Shown: positions 1-6,964, counted from the first letter of the stretch. The stretch: 14,729 nucleotides of DNA from CAYXRK01 sp964467615 (GCA_964467615.1 CAYXRK010000118.1:1-14729), one strand, 5' to 3'. Program-made: numbers and translations. The notes: a model not told the origin generated them from the letters alone.

Positions 1-37
1 TCGACCACAAGCGAAACGTTAAGTTGAAAATGTTATT

Positions 38-298
38 TTGCGTCTCTTCCTAACGTCGTACGAGGGCAAATACCAGTTGGGAAACCTCGGCGTCATGCGC
101 GTGGATTTCAGGAGGGAACGTCTGATGATCCAGTTAGCGGACCAACCCTCGATCCCGATTTATCCCGAATCCGAGTCGGATTTCTTCTGCAAGGACGTGG
201 ACGCGCAAATCACGTTCAAGAAGGACAAGGACGGAAAGGTGACGGAGCTCGTCCTTCACCAAGGCGGCGCGGACATTTCGGCCAAGCGCATCGAGTGA
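38..298 (+). CDS. DUF3471-like domain protein, probably the 3' remnant of a serine hydrolase gene
   Basis: The 86-residue product reads like the small C-terminal domain (DUF3471 type) that follows the catalytic domain in many beta-lactamase-like serine hydrolases. It shows an opening YEGKYQL, then IPIYPESESDFF, an ITFKKDKDGKV turn and the closing LHQGG with AKR. The domain looks nearly complete, but nothing catalytic is present. An in-frame TAA lies at 20-22, so the reading frame cannot simply extend to the window edge. The only early start is a TTG at 38; an ATG at 95 would cut the domain. Either the domain stands alone, or the hydrolase gene was broken by a stop or frameshift. The family is assigned from memory of its pattern; being a remnant is inference. 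Confidence 0.5.
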   Translation: MRLFLTSYEGKYQLGNLGVMRVDFRRERLMIQLADQPSIPIYPESESDFFCKDVDAQITFKKDKDGKVTELVLHQGGADISAKRIE

Positions 299-332
299 AG
301 CCGCGCCGCGAGTCGTCCTTCCGAAACTCAGA

Positions 333-359
333 GGCCCCTCCGGGTATATAGGAGGGGCC
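333..359 (+). terminator. Hairpin terminator after the DUF3471-like gene
   Basis: GGCCCCTCC (333-341) and GGAGGGGCC (351-359) form a perfect 9-bp stem around a 9-nt loop, 34 bases after the stop codon at 298. No strong T-run follows, so it is a plausible but not classical rho-independent terminator. The stem would also act on transcripts from the other strand. Confidence 0.55.
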
Positions 360-445
360 GCGCCCGTTTCTGACGTGCTATCTCGCTGATTTGAAGAAAA
401 CGGGCCGGGGTTCGTCTACATGGGGCCTAATCGGGCAGGCAAGGG

Positions 446-1687
446 ATGGGAAGGAAGGCCGTGAACGCGAGAACATGGATTTGGTCCGGGTGGCTGGTCG
501 CGGCGCTATCGTGCTCGCCGGCTTTCTCCGACACCGTATTGATGAAGAACGGAGATCAGGTGTCGGGCAAGGTCGTTTCCATTTCGCCCGAATCGATCCA
601 ATTCGTTACGGAATACGCCGGGACCATCACGATCCAGCGCGGTCATGTGCGCGCTATCGAGACGGATGGGGAACTGGTGTTGAAGACGGGGGACTCCGAG
701 CCGACGCCGGGCCAGCTTGTTATCACGGGCGATTCGCAGGCCATCGAGCGTGGCGGCGTCATCGAGCCAGCCGCCACCGAGGCCGTGCTTCGAGCTGCGC
801 CGACAATCGAGGCCCTCGAAACCGCGACGAAGGAAGCCGAAAAAGCAACTCGTCCGGACATCTGGAAGGGCACGTTGGATTCCGGCCTGTCGATCCGGCG
901 GGGTGAACGGGATACGTTTGATGCGAACGCGGCATTCTCCGCGGTGCGCACCGTGCCCACGAATACTCTGACGCTGAAGCTCACGGCGGCGTACGGCGAG
1001 GCGGATGACACGCTCAATACGCAGAGGGCCGCGGCCTCGGGCAAGTGGCAGTTCTATCCGCTCGCAGAACGGCGGTTTTACTACTACGTTACCTCTGGCG
1101 TGGAACACGACCTTGGACGCCAACTCGAGTTACGGTCGTCGTCGGGCGGCGGCGTTGGGTATCTATTCATCGACGAGAAGCGACGCAAATTTTCGAGCGA
1201 CATCGGGTTCGAGTACGCTCACGAACGTTGGGAGAATTTCAAGCGCGGCGAGCGGCGCAAGCTGATCGATTCGACGCAGCAGACCGGTTTCGACGGACTC
1301 CTGGTCCTCGTGAATTCCGTCGGTGCAGGCGCACGTCCTCTCGATTTCGCCGCGGTGGCCGATAGCGTGCGGCTGGCCGATCAGATCGTCGATCCGGACG
1401 TGTTGGAAAAGGTTCGCACCGAGAACCATGTCAATGTCGTGGGGACGACGCACTACGAGCAGGCGATTTTCAAGGCCTCGAAACTGATCAACGACCTGTC
1501 CATGTTCCCGAGTTTGGACGAGCTTGGCAATTTTAGGGCGGTCAACGAAGCGGTGTTCACGACGCCGCTGAGCGAGCAACTCAGCCTGCGTGTGAGCCTG
1601 CGCACGGAATTCGACAACGACCCCGGCCGCGACGAAATTTCGGAGTGGGACAATACGCTCGTGACGGGCATCCGATATCAGTTTTAG
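446..1687 (+). CDS. DUF481 family outer-membrane beta-barrel protein (YdiY-like)
   Basis: A signal peptide of about 28 residues (hydrophobic WLVAALSCSPAFS, likely cut before DT) leads into a small beta domain at about 30-80 (VLMKNGDQVSGKVVS and YAGTITIQRGHV), as is usual in DUF481 proteins. A spacer follows (85-138), then a barrel from about 140 to the C-terminus with alternating strands and the closing phenylalanine (GIRYQF) typical of BAM substrates. The conserved SMFPSLDELGNFR and TPLSEQLSLRVSL stretches match the family. About 70 residues (265-337, low in barrel-like alternation) interrupt it between strands. The start could also be GTG 461, which has AAGGA five bases upstream and gives a shorter, cleaner signal peptide. 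The gene converges with the vapC-like gene, with 7 bases between. The role in the outer membrane is unknown. Confidence 0.85.
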   Translation: MGRKAVNARTWIWSGWLVAALSCSPAFSDTVLMKNGDQVSGKVVSISPESIQFVTEYAGTITIQRGHVRAIETDGELVLKTGDSEPTPGQLVITGDSQAIERGGVIEPAATEAVLRAAPTIEALETATKEAEKATRPDIWKGTLDSGLSIRRGERDTFDANAAFSAVRTVPTNTLTLKLTAAYGEADDTLNTQRAAASGKWQFYPLAERRFYYYVTSGVEHDLGRQLELRSSSGGGVGYLFIDEKRRKFSSDIGFEYAHERWENFKRGERRKLIDSTQQTGFDGLLVLVNSVGAGARPLDFAAVADSVRLADQIVDPDVLEKVRTENHVNVVGTTHYEQAIFKASKLINDLSMFPSLDELGNFRAVNEAVFTTPLSEQLSLRVSLRTEFDNDPGRDEISEWDNTLVTGIRYQF

Positions 1688-1694
1688 CCCGTGT

Positions 1695-2108
1695 TCACGC
1701 CACGAACGGGTTCTCGATGGTCACGGTTTCGATGCGCTGCCCGTGCTGCAAATCTTCACTCGATAGGCTCGTGCATCCGGCTTCAAGTGCGGCGGCAATG
1801 ATCAACGAGTCATAAAATCTATAGCGATACCGTGACCGAATTTCAAGACCGCGCTCGTATAGCCGCTGGCTCGGCATCACTCTCCAGAGCGGCACGAGCA
1901 CGCTTTCCAGAAAACTCCGCACGGCTTCCGGCGCCGCAGGCTTTGTCGCGACGACGTTCAGCGTCTCCTGCACCACTTGGAAGCTAATAGTCCCGTCACC
2001 AGTTTCCAGCGCCTTCTGGACTAGAGATTCGGCCGTCTTGCGTTTGCGCGGGGACGTCTCATCGAACAAATACACGAACACATTCGAGTCCAAGAAATTA
2101 CCGCTCAT
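1695..2108 (-). CDS. vapC: PIN-domain ribonuclease toxin (VapC family)
   Basis: The 137-residue protein has the PIN-domain acidic residues in the expected order: Asp7 in FLDSNVFVY, Glu48 in QVVQETLNV, Asp100 in FYDSLIIAAA and Asp119 in SSEDLQHGQ. PIN toxins are Mg-dependent RNases that cleave tRNA or rRNA and are held inactive by a partner antitoxin. The ATG lies inside the end of the upstream antitoxin gene (11-base overlap), the usual antitoxin-first order with translational coupling. All catalytic acids are present, so the toxin looks intact. The RNA target cannot be read from the sequence. The gene ends 7 bases from the convergent DUF481 gene, and I see no terminator hairpin between them. 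Confidence 0.88.
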   Translation of the reverse strand: MSGNFLDSNVFVYLFDETSPRKRKTAESLVQKALETGDGTISFQVVQETLNVVATKPAAPEAVRSFLESVLVPLWRVMPSQRLYERGLEIRSRYRYRFYDSLIIAAALEAGCTSLSSEDLQHGQRIETVTIENPFVA

Positions 2109-2322
2109 TCATTTCGTCCCGCGTGAACTTCCGTCCTCCGGTCCGTATTCTGCGCTGAAGGTCTTTTAGCACGGCCATCGCTTCATCCGCACGTTTCCTC
2201 TGCCGCGTGTATTCGCTCAACCAGCGCCGAAACTCGGCGTTCAGCGTCGTCCGCTCCGCCCGGGCCCGTTCCCGCGCCGCCTCAATCAATCGCTCGTCCG
2301 CGCTCAACGTAATGTTCTTCAT
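2098..2322 (-). CDS. vapB: Ribbon-helix-helix antitoxin (VapB-like)
   Basis: This 74-residue, highly charged protein starts with a short beta-strand pattern (MKNITLSADERLIEAARERA), then helices rich in Arg and Glu, as in CopG/Arc-type ribbon-helix-helix antitoxins. The N-terminal half would dimerise and bind the operator; the C-terminal tail (about 45-74) would wrap the PIN toxin. The ATG has GAGG seven bases upstream. Its last codons overlap the toxin start by 11 bases. Autoregulation by the antitoxin-toxin complex is normal for the family, and a palindrome lies 25-45 bases upstream of the start (2347-2365). The antitoxin call rests on size, composition and pairing. Confidence 0.8.
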   Translation of the reverse strand: MKNITLSADERLIEAARERARAERTTLNAEFRRWLSEYTRQRKRADEAMAVLKDLQRRIRTGGRKFTRDEMNER

Positions 2323-2346
2323 CGACAGGCCTCATCGCCGGTAATC

Positions 2347-2365
2347 ACACTTAATCAGTGTACAC
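2347..2365. promoter_or_regulatory. Candidate operator between the vapBC genes and the DUF2442 gene
   Basis: ACACT (2347-2351) and AGTGT (2357-2361) form an inverted repeat with a 5-base centre, and the 8-bp palindrome GTGTACAC (2358-2365) overlaps its right arm. On the minus strand TACACT inside it could serve as a -10 box. Ribbon-helix-helix antitoxins bind such short palindromes near their own promoter. Its use as an operator is inferred. Confidence 0.35.
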
Positions 2366-2376
2366 GATTTCAGTGA

Positions 2377-2502
2377 TTCAGTCGAGCGATCCGCTCAGCG
2401 AGCAACAGGCGTTGCAGGCCGGTAAGCCAGAAGATTATCGTGGATCATTTCGAGTACATCGAAGAACAGTGGTCGGAATTCCAACGGAGACGTCAATCGT
2501 GA
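2377..2502 (+). pseudogene. Open tail of a possible degraded gene coupled to the DUF2442 gene
   Basis: In the frame ending at TGA 2500-2502 there is an open stretch from 2377 whose last 20 or so codons look protein-like (charged, aromatic: DHFEYIEEQWSEFQRRR). The TGA overlaps the GTG at 2499 as GTGA, the classic arrangement of coupled genes. The only start candidate is GTG 2440, which would give about 20 residues and has a weak ribosome binding site. I read it as the 3' end of a lost partner gene, or chance. I do not recognise the family. Confidence 0.25.
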
Positions 2503-2756
2503 TTAAATGCCATGAACTGGCGGATGTACGTTGTGATGCAGAAGCGTTGCACGTAACGATCGATGGCGTTGCCAGGAGTTTTCGTCTCCGCGACGTTTCC
2601 TCCACGCTTCAGAACGCTTCGGACAAGGAGCGCCAGACGTTCGAAATTTCGCCGTCCGGGTATGGTATTCACTGGCCGTTGCTCGACGAAGATATTTCTA
2701 TCGACGGGCTATTGGGCGTAGTCCACGCGCCGTCCAAGAAGGTGGGCCGCGCGTAG
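2499..2756 (+). CDS. DUF2442 domain protein
   Basis: The C-terminal part matches DUF2442: a short strand pattern (ALHVTIDGVARSFRLRD), a polar helix (NASDKERQTFEI) and the signature SGYGIHWPLLDEDISIDGLL. DUF2442 proteins are small, often lie next to DUF4160 or toxin-like genes, and are suspected antitoxins or accessory proteins, but their function is not established. The frame is open back to a GTG at 2358, yet codons 1-47 of that longer version look unlike the family. GTG 2499 has GGAG nine bases upstream and gives an 85-residue protein of normal family size, so I prefer it. It converges with the kinase-MurQ gene, with 11 bases between the two. Confidence 0.65.
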   Translation: MIKCHELADVRCDAEALHVTIDGVARSFRLRDVSSTLQNASDKERQTFEISPSGYGIHWPLLDEDISIDGLLGVVHAPSKKVGRA

Positions 2757-2767
2757 TCGATTCGAAG

Positions 2768-4600
2768 TCACGTCGTATCGTTTCGCGAATCGAGCGCACG
2801 ATTGAGCAATCCGGCGTGTTGCTCGAGGAGCACTGTCGCGGATTCGGTATCAAGGTCAAGCCGGGCCATGAGAACGGCGATGGCGGGGCGGTAGTTGGCG
2901 ACGTGGAGAAGGCGTTCGGCTTCGTCGACGGGTAGGCTGGCGAGTTCGGCGACGATTCGGGTGGCGCGGGCGCGGAGTTTTACGTTGACGGGCGCGACCC
3001 CGATCATGAGGCCGTCGTAGACGTATCCGGCAAGGGCCATTGCGCCGGTGGTGATTTGGTTGAGCGCGAGCTTGGTCGCGGTCCCGGCCTTGAGGCGGGT
3101 CGAGCCGGGCAAGACCTCGGGGCCCGTATCGAGCACGACAACAACGTCCACAGCGCCAACGCACGCAGGGTTGCACGTGATCAGGCCCGTGAACGCGCCC
3201 AGGCGTTTCGCTTCGGCAACAGCCGCGCACACGTAAGCTGCGCCGCCGGATGCAGATATGCCGACAACGACGTCGCGCGCGGTCACGGGCGGATCAATCG
3301 CCGCGATGTCCGCCGCGCCTTGACCGGCGTTGTCCTCCGCGCCTTCAATGCTGTGGCGCAATGCCTTTTCACCGCCCGCGATGATTCCGATGACACGCCC
3401 TTCGGGGACGCCAAAGGTCGGCGGACATTCCGACGCATCGAGCACGCCGAGACGTCCGCTCGTGCCCGCGCCGACGTAGATGAGGCGTCCACCTTCGCCG
3501 AAGGCACGGGCGGTTCGCTCGATAAGCGCACCGATCATTTCTGCTTCGGCGGCAACGGCTTCCACCGAGCGGCGTTCGGCGTCAGACATGGTGGCCGCGA
3601 TCTCGGCGGACGCGAGCCGATCCAGCGCGGGTGCGTCGCCGCGCGATTCAGTCGGAGGCTGCGCATACGCGTCGCCCGGCTCGATCACGAATACGGACGA
3701 GGGAAGGTCTCGTTGACGGGCCAGATGTGCCGCGGCATCGGGGCCGGTGACGGAGGCGAGTCCGATTGGGACTTCGGCGAAACGCGCGCGAAGCGACTCT
3801 TCGAGGGTGGAACGGAAAAGTCCGCAATTTCGCACGAGGCCGCCGTGCAGCACAATCCGATCGGGCCGCATTCGCTCCGCGTTGCACGCACGGAAAACGT
3901 CCACAGCGAGCGACCCCGCGGCGTCGCGAATGATCGCGGCGCTCATGGCTTCTCCCGCTTCGGCCCGCTCGGCCACGGCTTGCGCGAGCGCGGCGATCTC
4001 GCTCTTCTTCGCGGTCCGCGCCCAGCGTGGAAAGGCATCGAAACCGCCGAGATCGGCGCGGGCGCACAGGTCCGCCGCGAGACCGGCCACGCGGGAGTTC
4101 ACGCCCGTTTCGTGCGCGACCAACCGTAGCGCGGCCTCGGCAACGGCATACGCGCTGCCCGGTTCGCCGAGCAGTGGCCCGAATCCTCCGTGGATCGACC
4201 AGGTCCCGTCCGGCGTTTGTGTCAGGACGCTCGAGCCGGTCCCTGCGATGACGAGTACAGCCGGACCGTCGCCGAGATTGGCGTAGGCCAGGGGCACGAG
4301 ATCATTTGTGACGAGGACACGCGCGCCCATGAAGTTCCGAGCCAACCCCTGCGCGATTTCGGGGGTGAAGCCGCCGCGGCCCGCGCCGGAAATCCCGGCC
4401 ACAATAGTTTTCACCGCAACATCGCGGCCTTGAATCAACTGCCGCGCCAAGTGCCGCAGCACCGCACCCGAGCGAGCGGCGCCGACTTCGACGGGGTTCG
4501 AAGCAGGGCCGTCGTCAACGCGAGCGATGACGCCCAAAGGCCCGAACAACGCGGCGGAAGTACGGGTGCCGCCGCCGTCAAATGCGAGGATGCAGTCCAA
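2768..4600 (-). CDS. murQ: Fusion of a BadF/BadG-type amino-sugar kinase with MurNAc-6-phosphate etherase (MurQ)
   Basis: Residues 1-295 form an ASKHA-fold kinase of the BadF/BadG/BcrA/BcrD class, like GlcNAc kinase or clostridial MurK: phosphate-1 motif DGGGTRT (8-14), VTNDLVPL (97-104), phosphate-2 motif IAGTGSS (118-124) and the adenosine-site HGGLVRN (252-258). Residues 315-610 are a full-length MurQ: GAGTSGRLGVLDASECPPT (377-395) with the catalytic glutamate of DASECPPT, IAGGEKALRHSIEGAED (407-423) and GPEVLPGSTRLKAGTATK (493-510). MurQ is a SIS-domain lyase that turns MurNAc-6-phosphate into GlcNAc-6-phosphate and D-lactate. The two halves would therefore phosphorylate cytoplasmic MurNAc and then split it, in peptidoglycan salvage. 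The start is TTG 4600, because an in-frame TAG lies 33 bases upstream; its ribosome binding site is weak. Both domains look intact. Substrate choice of the kinase (MurNAc, GlcNAc or both) is inferred. Confidence 0.92.
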   Translation of the reverse strand: MDCILAFDGGGTRTSAALFGPLGVIARVDDGPASNPVEVGAARSGAVLRHLARQLIQGRDVAVKTIVAGISGAGRGGFTPEIAQGLARNFMGARVLVTNDLVPLAYANLGDGPAVLVIAGTGSSVLTQTPDGTWSIHGGFGPLLGEPGSAYAVAEAALRLVAHETGVNSRVAGLAADLCARADLGGFDAFPRWARTAKKSEIAALAQAVAERAEAGEAMSAAIIRDAAGSLAVDVFRACNAERMRPDRIVLHGGLVRNCGLFRSTLEESLRARFAEVPIGLASVTGPDAAAHLARQRDLPSSVFVIEPGDAYAQPPTESRGDAPALDRLASAEIAATMSDAERRSVEAVAAEAEMIGALIERTARAFGEGGRLIYVGAGTSGRLGVLDASECPPTFGVPEGRVIGIIAGGEKALRHSIEGAEDNAGQGAADIAAIDPPVTARDVVVGISASGGAAYVCAAVAEAKRLGAFTGLITCNPACVGAVDVVVVLDTGPEVLPGSTRLKAGTATKLALNQITTGAMALAGYVYDGLMIGVAPVNVKLRARATRIVAELASLPVDEAERLLHVANYRPAIAVLMARLDLDTESATVLLEQHAGLLNRALDSRNDTT

Positions 4601-4655
4601 TGCCTGGGTCTCGTGAATGCGCGTGATTGGCTACATAGTGATCCGTTGACCCATG

Positions 4656-4661
4656 ATTATA
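4656..4661 (-). promoter_or_regulatory. Candidate -10 box for the kinase-MurQ gene
   Basis: The minus strand reads a consensus TATAAT about 55 bases upstream of the TTG start. No good -35 box stands 16-18 bases before it, so the assignment is tentative. The position, in the 118-base gap after the toxin-like gene, is right for a separate promoter. Confidence 0.3.
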
Positions 4662-4718
4662 GCGTCGCGGGCCCATGGCGCATGACAGCATCCGGCCGCG
4701 TCACAGTGCGGCATCGAA

Positions 4719-5099
4719 CTAGAGTAGGCCCTGCTCCGAGAGCAAGGCGATCAACCAACCCGGCGCAAACCGCGAGTTTTGCGCGCCTCGCCTAATTCGA
4801 CTTAGCAATTCTCCCGACGCGGTCTCGTGAGCGATGAGCAGGCCGCTCCGCAAACCTTGGTCAATCGCCGCGACGGACGACTTACTCGCTTCGCGGTAAT
4901 TTATGCAGGTTTTGTGGCGTACGAAAGGATGATCGCCGGACTCGATGATGCAACTCGAATCGATTCGGGAGTCGTTCCACGTGGTGAAATTCACCAATGC
5001 GACGAGTTCGCGATCTTGATGCGGATCGGAGATGATTACCCAAAGATGGGATCGATGCGATGCGGTTCCGCAGTTTACGAAACAATCACCCGATCCCAA
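4719..5099 (-). CDS. Uncharacterised small protein, probable toxin partner of the Panacea antitoxin
   Basis: The 126-residue product has a compact beta-rich core (HLWVIISDP, LVALVNFTTW, SSCIIESGDHPFVRHKTCINY) and a helical C-terminal tail (GELLSRIRRGAQNSRF then WLIALLSEQGLL). I know this pattern as a widespread hypothetical family but cannot name it. Polar and charged residues sit at the core turns: Asp in SDP, Asp-His in GDHPF, Arg-His and the Tyr of CINY. The strand order loosely recalls PemK/MazF-type SH3-like toxins, without clear sequence identity. It directly follows the Panacea gene in the same frame: stop TGA (5109-5111), three codons, then TTG 5099. An AAAGGTGA ribosome binding site overlaps that stop, nine bases before the TTG. 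This coupling and order fit an antitoxin-toxin pair. The toxin role is inferred from context. Confidence 0.72.
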   Translation of the reverse strand: MGSGDCFVNCGTASHRSHLWVIISDPHQDRELVALVNFTTWNDSRIDSSCIIESGDHPFVRHKTCINYREASKSSVAAIDQGLRSGLLIAHETASGELLSRIRRGAQNSRFAPGWLIALLSEQGLL

Positions 5100-5108
5100 C
5101 GCTACAAA

Positions 5109-5660
5109 TCACCTTTGAAAAATACTTGCAAAATACTTCGAATCTTCCCGGTCTTGAAGTATTTCATCGATTTCGTTGGATAGTCCAACGGCGTCGATGA
5201 TGTGCTCCAGCGGTATGGCTTGCGACGAGTGGCCGGGGTCGTTTCGCTTCCACTCGTCAAACTCGTGCGTCAGGTCCCGCAAGTCCCATTGAGTGTGGTC
5301 GGCATACCGCGCAGCGATCTCTCGAAGCTTATCTACTTCGTAAGGACACAACTCATCGGTCCCAGGTTCGTTCAGGAGAACGATATCGATTCCGGCGGTC
5401 TCGAAAAACTGCTCCCAAGTTTCGATGCCCGGCCGATCCCGCTTCATGATGAAGTCGTAGATCGAACTGAGGACTGGGCCGTGCGGCATTGCTACAGGCC
5501 GGTCGCCGGTAATGGGGGCCCGTGTCTCTTTAATGCTTTCACGGTCGGCGATGTAGAGAAGTTTGATGAGCTTCATATAGCTCATCGTCATGTCCGGCGA
5601 CGGTTTGAGCAGAATGGATGTGGCCTGAACGGCCTTCATGGGTGAAAATGTGTAGGGCAT
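5109..5660 (-). CDS. Panacea-domain antitoxin (formerly DUF4065, SocA-like)
   Basis: Residues 25-170 match the Panacea/DUF4065 pattern: YMKLIKLLYIADRE (28-41) in the first helices, TGDRPVAMPHGPVLSSIYDF (51-70), then VDKLREIAARYADHTQWDLRD and HEFDEW further on. The Panacea domain is an antitoxin module found beside very different toxins, which it neutralises by direct binding; the related SocA of Caulobacter works as a proteolytic adaptor for its toxin. Here the partner is the downstream 126-residue protein. The frame stays open upstream to 5912, but that stretch looks non-coding and would run into the promoter region, so I start at ATG 5660 (183 residues; ATG 5639 is possible). The start lacks a clear ribosome binding site. 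No DNA-binding domain is visible. Confidence 0.85.
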   Translation of the reverse strand: MPYTFSPMKAVQATSILLKPSPDMTMSYMKLIKLLYIADRESIKETRAPITGDRPVAMPHGPVLSSIYDFIMKRDRPGIETWEQFFETAGIDIVLLNEPGTDELCPYEVDKLREIAARYADHTQWDLRDLTHEFDEWKRNDPGHSSQAIPLEHIIDAVGLSNEIDEILQDREDSKYFASIFQR

Positions 5661-5670
5661 ATTCGGTAGT

Positions 5671-5691
5671 CTATACACAGGCACTATAGCA
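5671..5691 (-). promoter_or_regulatory. Extended -10 promoter with a small inverted repeat upstream of the Panacea gene
   Basis: On the minus strand TGCTATAGT (5683-5691) is an extended -10 box about 22 bases before ATG 5660. CTATA (5671-5675) and TATAG (5685-5689) form an inverted repeat overlapping it, a possible operator for autoregulation. A second TATAGA lies nearer the gene. No convincing -35 is seen. Confidence 0.35.
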
Positions 5692-5824
5692 TAGATTGCG
5701 CCTCCGCGGGCGACGCGGCGCGAGACAAATTTACGACCGTTTTCAAAATAAGGTAGGATTGCGGCGTGCAGTGCAACTTCGAGATAGCGCCGCTCCGCGA
5801 AGCGCGAAATGAACTGGCCCGGTG

Positions 5825-6964
5825 ATGAGAGTCCCCTTTGTTGATCTGACCGCGCAGCACGCGAGGATTCGCGGGGAAATCGACCTCGCGCTGGATTCGG
5901 TAATCCAGTCAAGTGCGTTTGTGTTGGGTCCCGAAGTCAAGACGTTCGAGGACAACTTCGCGGCGTTTTGCGGCGTGAAGCATTGCGTCGGTGTCGCGTC
6001 CGGGGCGGACGCGCTACACTTGACGTTGCGCGCACTGGGTATCGGGCCGGGCGACGAGGTCATCACCGCGGCGAACACGTTTATCGCCACGGTGAACGCG
6101 ATCGCGCTTTCCGGCGCAACGCCGGTGTTGGTGGACGTTCGCGAGGACGACTACAACCTCGACCCGGCATTGCTCGAACGGGCGATAACCTCGAAGACCA
6201 AGGCGATCCTGCCGGTGCATTTGTACGGTCAGCCCGCGGAAATGGACGCGATACAAGAAGTTGCCCGCCGGCACGAGTTGTTCATCGTCGAGGACGCCTG
6301 CCAAGCGCACGGCGCAACGTACCGTGGCCGACCGGTCGGATCGCTCAGCGACGCGGCGTGTTTCAGTTTTTATCCCGGCAAGAACTTGGGCGCGCTCGGC
6401 GAGGGCGGGGCGGTGGTCATGAACGACGAATCGCTGGCGGCGAAGTTGCGAGTGCTTCGCGACGTGGGCCAATCGAAGAAGTACGTCCATCCGGTGGTCG
6501 GTTTCAATAGCCGCCTGCATACGATTCAGGCCGCCGTGCTCGATGTAAAGCTCAAGTATCTGCGCGAGTGGAACACCAAACGGCAATGGGCGGCCGAGCG
6601 CTACCGCCACCACTTAGCGGACGCCGATGTCGTGTTGCCACGCGAGCATCCACACGCAGAGCACGTCTGGCATTTGTACGTCGTGCAACACGACGACCGC
6701 GACGGACTGATCGCGGCGCTTCGCGAAGAAGATGTCTTTTGCGGGATTCACTATCCCGTGCCGGTGCATGAACAAGAAGCGTACCCCGGAATTCGCACGG
6801 TCCCGGAAGGCGCGCCGGTGTCGTCGCGGTTGGCGCGGCGCGTGCTGTCGCTGCCGATGCACCCGGAACTCACTGAGGAACAGATCGCGTTCGTGGCCGG
6901 CGTGATTCGGCGGTACCGCGCCGGGCGGGAGATGGCCTGTGGCCCACGCGAATCGCGCGGGTAA
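5825..6964 (+). CDS. DegT/DnrJ/EryC1/StrS family sugar aminotransferase
   Basis: A PLP-dependent fold-type I aminotransferase of normal length (379 residues). It shows the opening VPFVDLTAQHARI, VASGADALHLTLRALGIGPG (57-76), the cofactor-ring aspartate in FIVEDACQAHGA (Asp157), the Schiff-base lysine Lys186 in SFYPGKNLGALGEGG, and GFNSRLHTIQAAVL. Members transfer an amino group, usually from glutamate, to a keto-sugar nucleotide (for example UDP- or dTDP-linked 3- or 4-keto sugars) to make amino sugars for surface glycans. The neighbouring phosphoglycosyltransferase fits that role. The exact sugar cannot be told. ATG 5825 is preferred over GTG 5822. The gene opens a three-gene polysaccharide operon and overlaps the next gene by 26 bases. 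It diverges from the Panacea gene across about 160 bases. Confidence 0.9.
   Translation: MRVPFVDLTAQHARIRGEIDLALDSVIQSSAFVLGPEVKTFEDNFAAFCGVKHCVGVASGADALHLTLRALGIGPGDEVITAANTFIATVNAIALSGATPVLVDVREDDYNLDPALLERAITSKTKAILPVHLYGQPAEMDAIQEVARRHELFIVEDACQAHGATYRGRPVGSLSDAACFSFYPGKNLGALGEGGAVVMNDESLAAKLRVLRDVGQSKKYVHPVVGFNSRLHTIQAAVLDVKLKYLREWNTKRQWAAERYRHHLADADVVLPREHPHAEHVWHLYVVQHDDRDGLIAALREEDVFCGIHYPVPVHEQEAYPGIRTVPEGAPVSSRLARRVLSLPMHPELTEEQIAFVAGVIRRYRAGREMACGPRESRG

Noticed and set aside
3056..4129. Plus-strand reading frame (357 codons) inside the kinase-MurQ gene
   Set aside because: The minus strand carries two clear enzyme domains over the same bases; the plus-strand product is low-complexity Arg/Gly/Ala.
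4827..5183. Plus-strand reading frame (118 codons) across the toxin-antitoxin junction
   Set aside because: It lies opposite the 126-residue partner, whose protein-like pattern and ribosome binding site are far better.
5661..5912. Upstream extension of the Panacea protein by 84 residues
   Set aside because: It would cover the promoter-like AT-rich stretch and the start of the divergent aminotransferase gene, and it resembles no known Panacea N-terminus.
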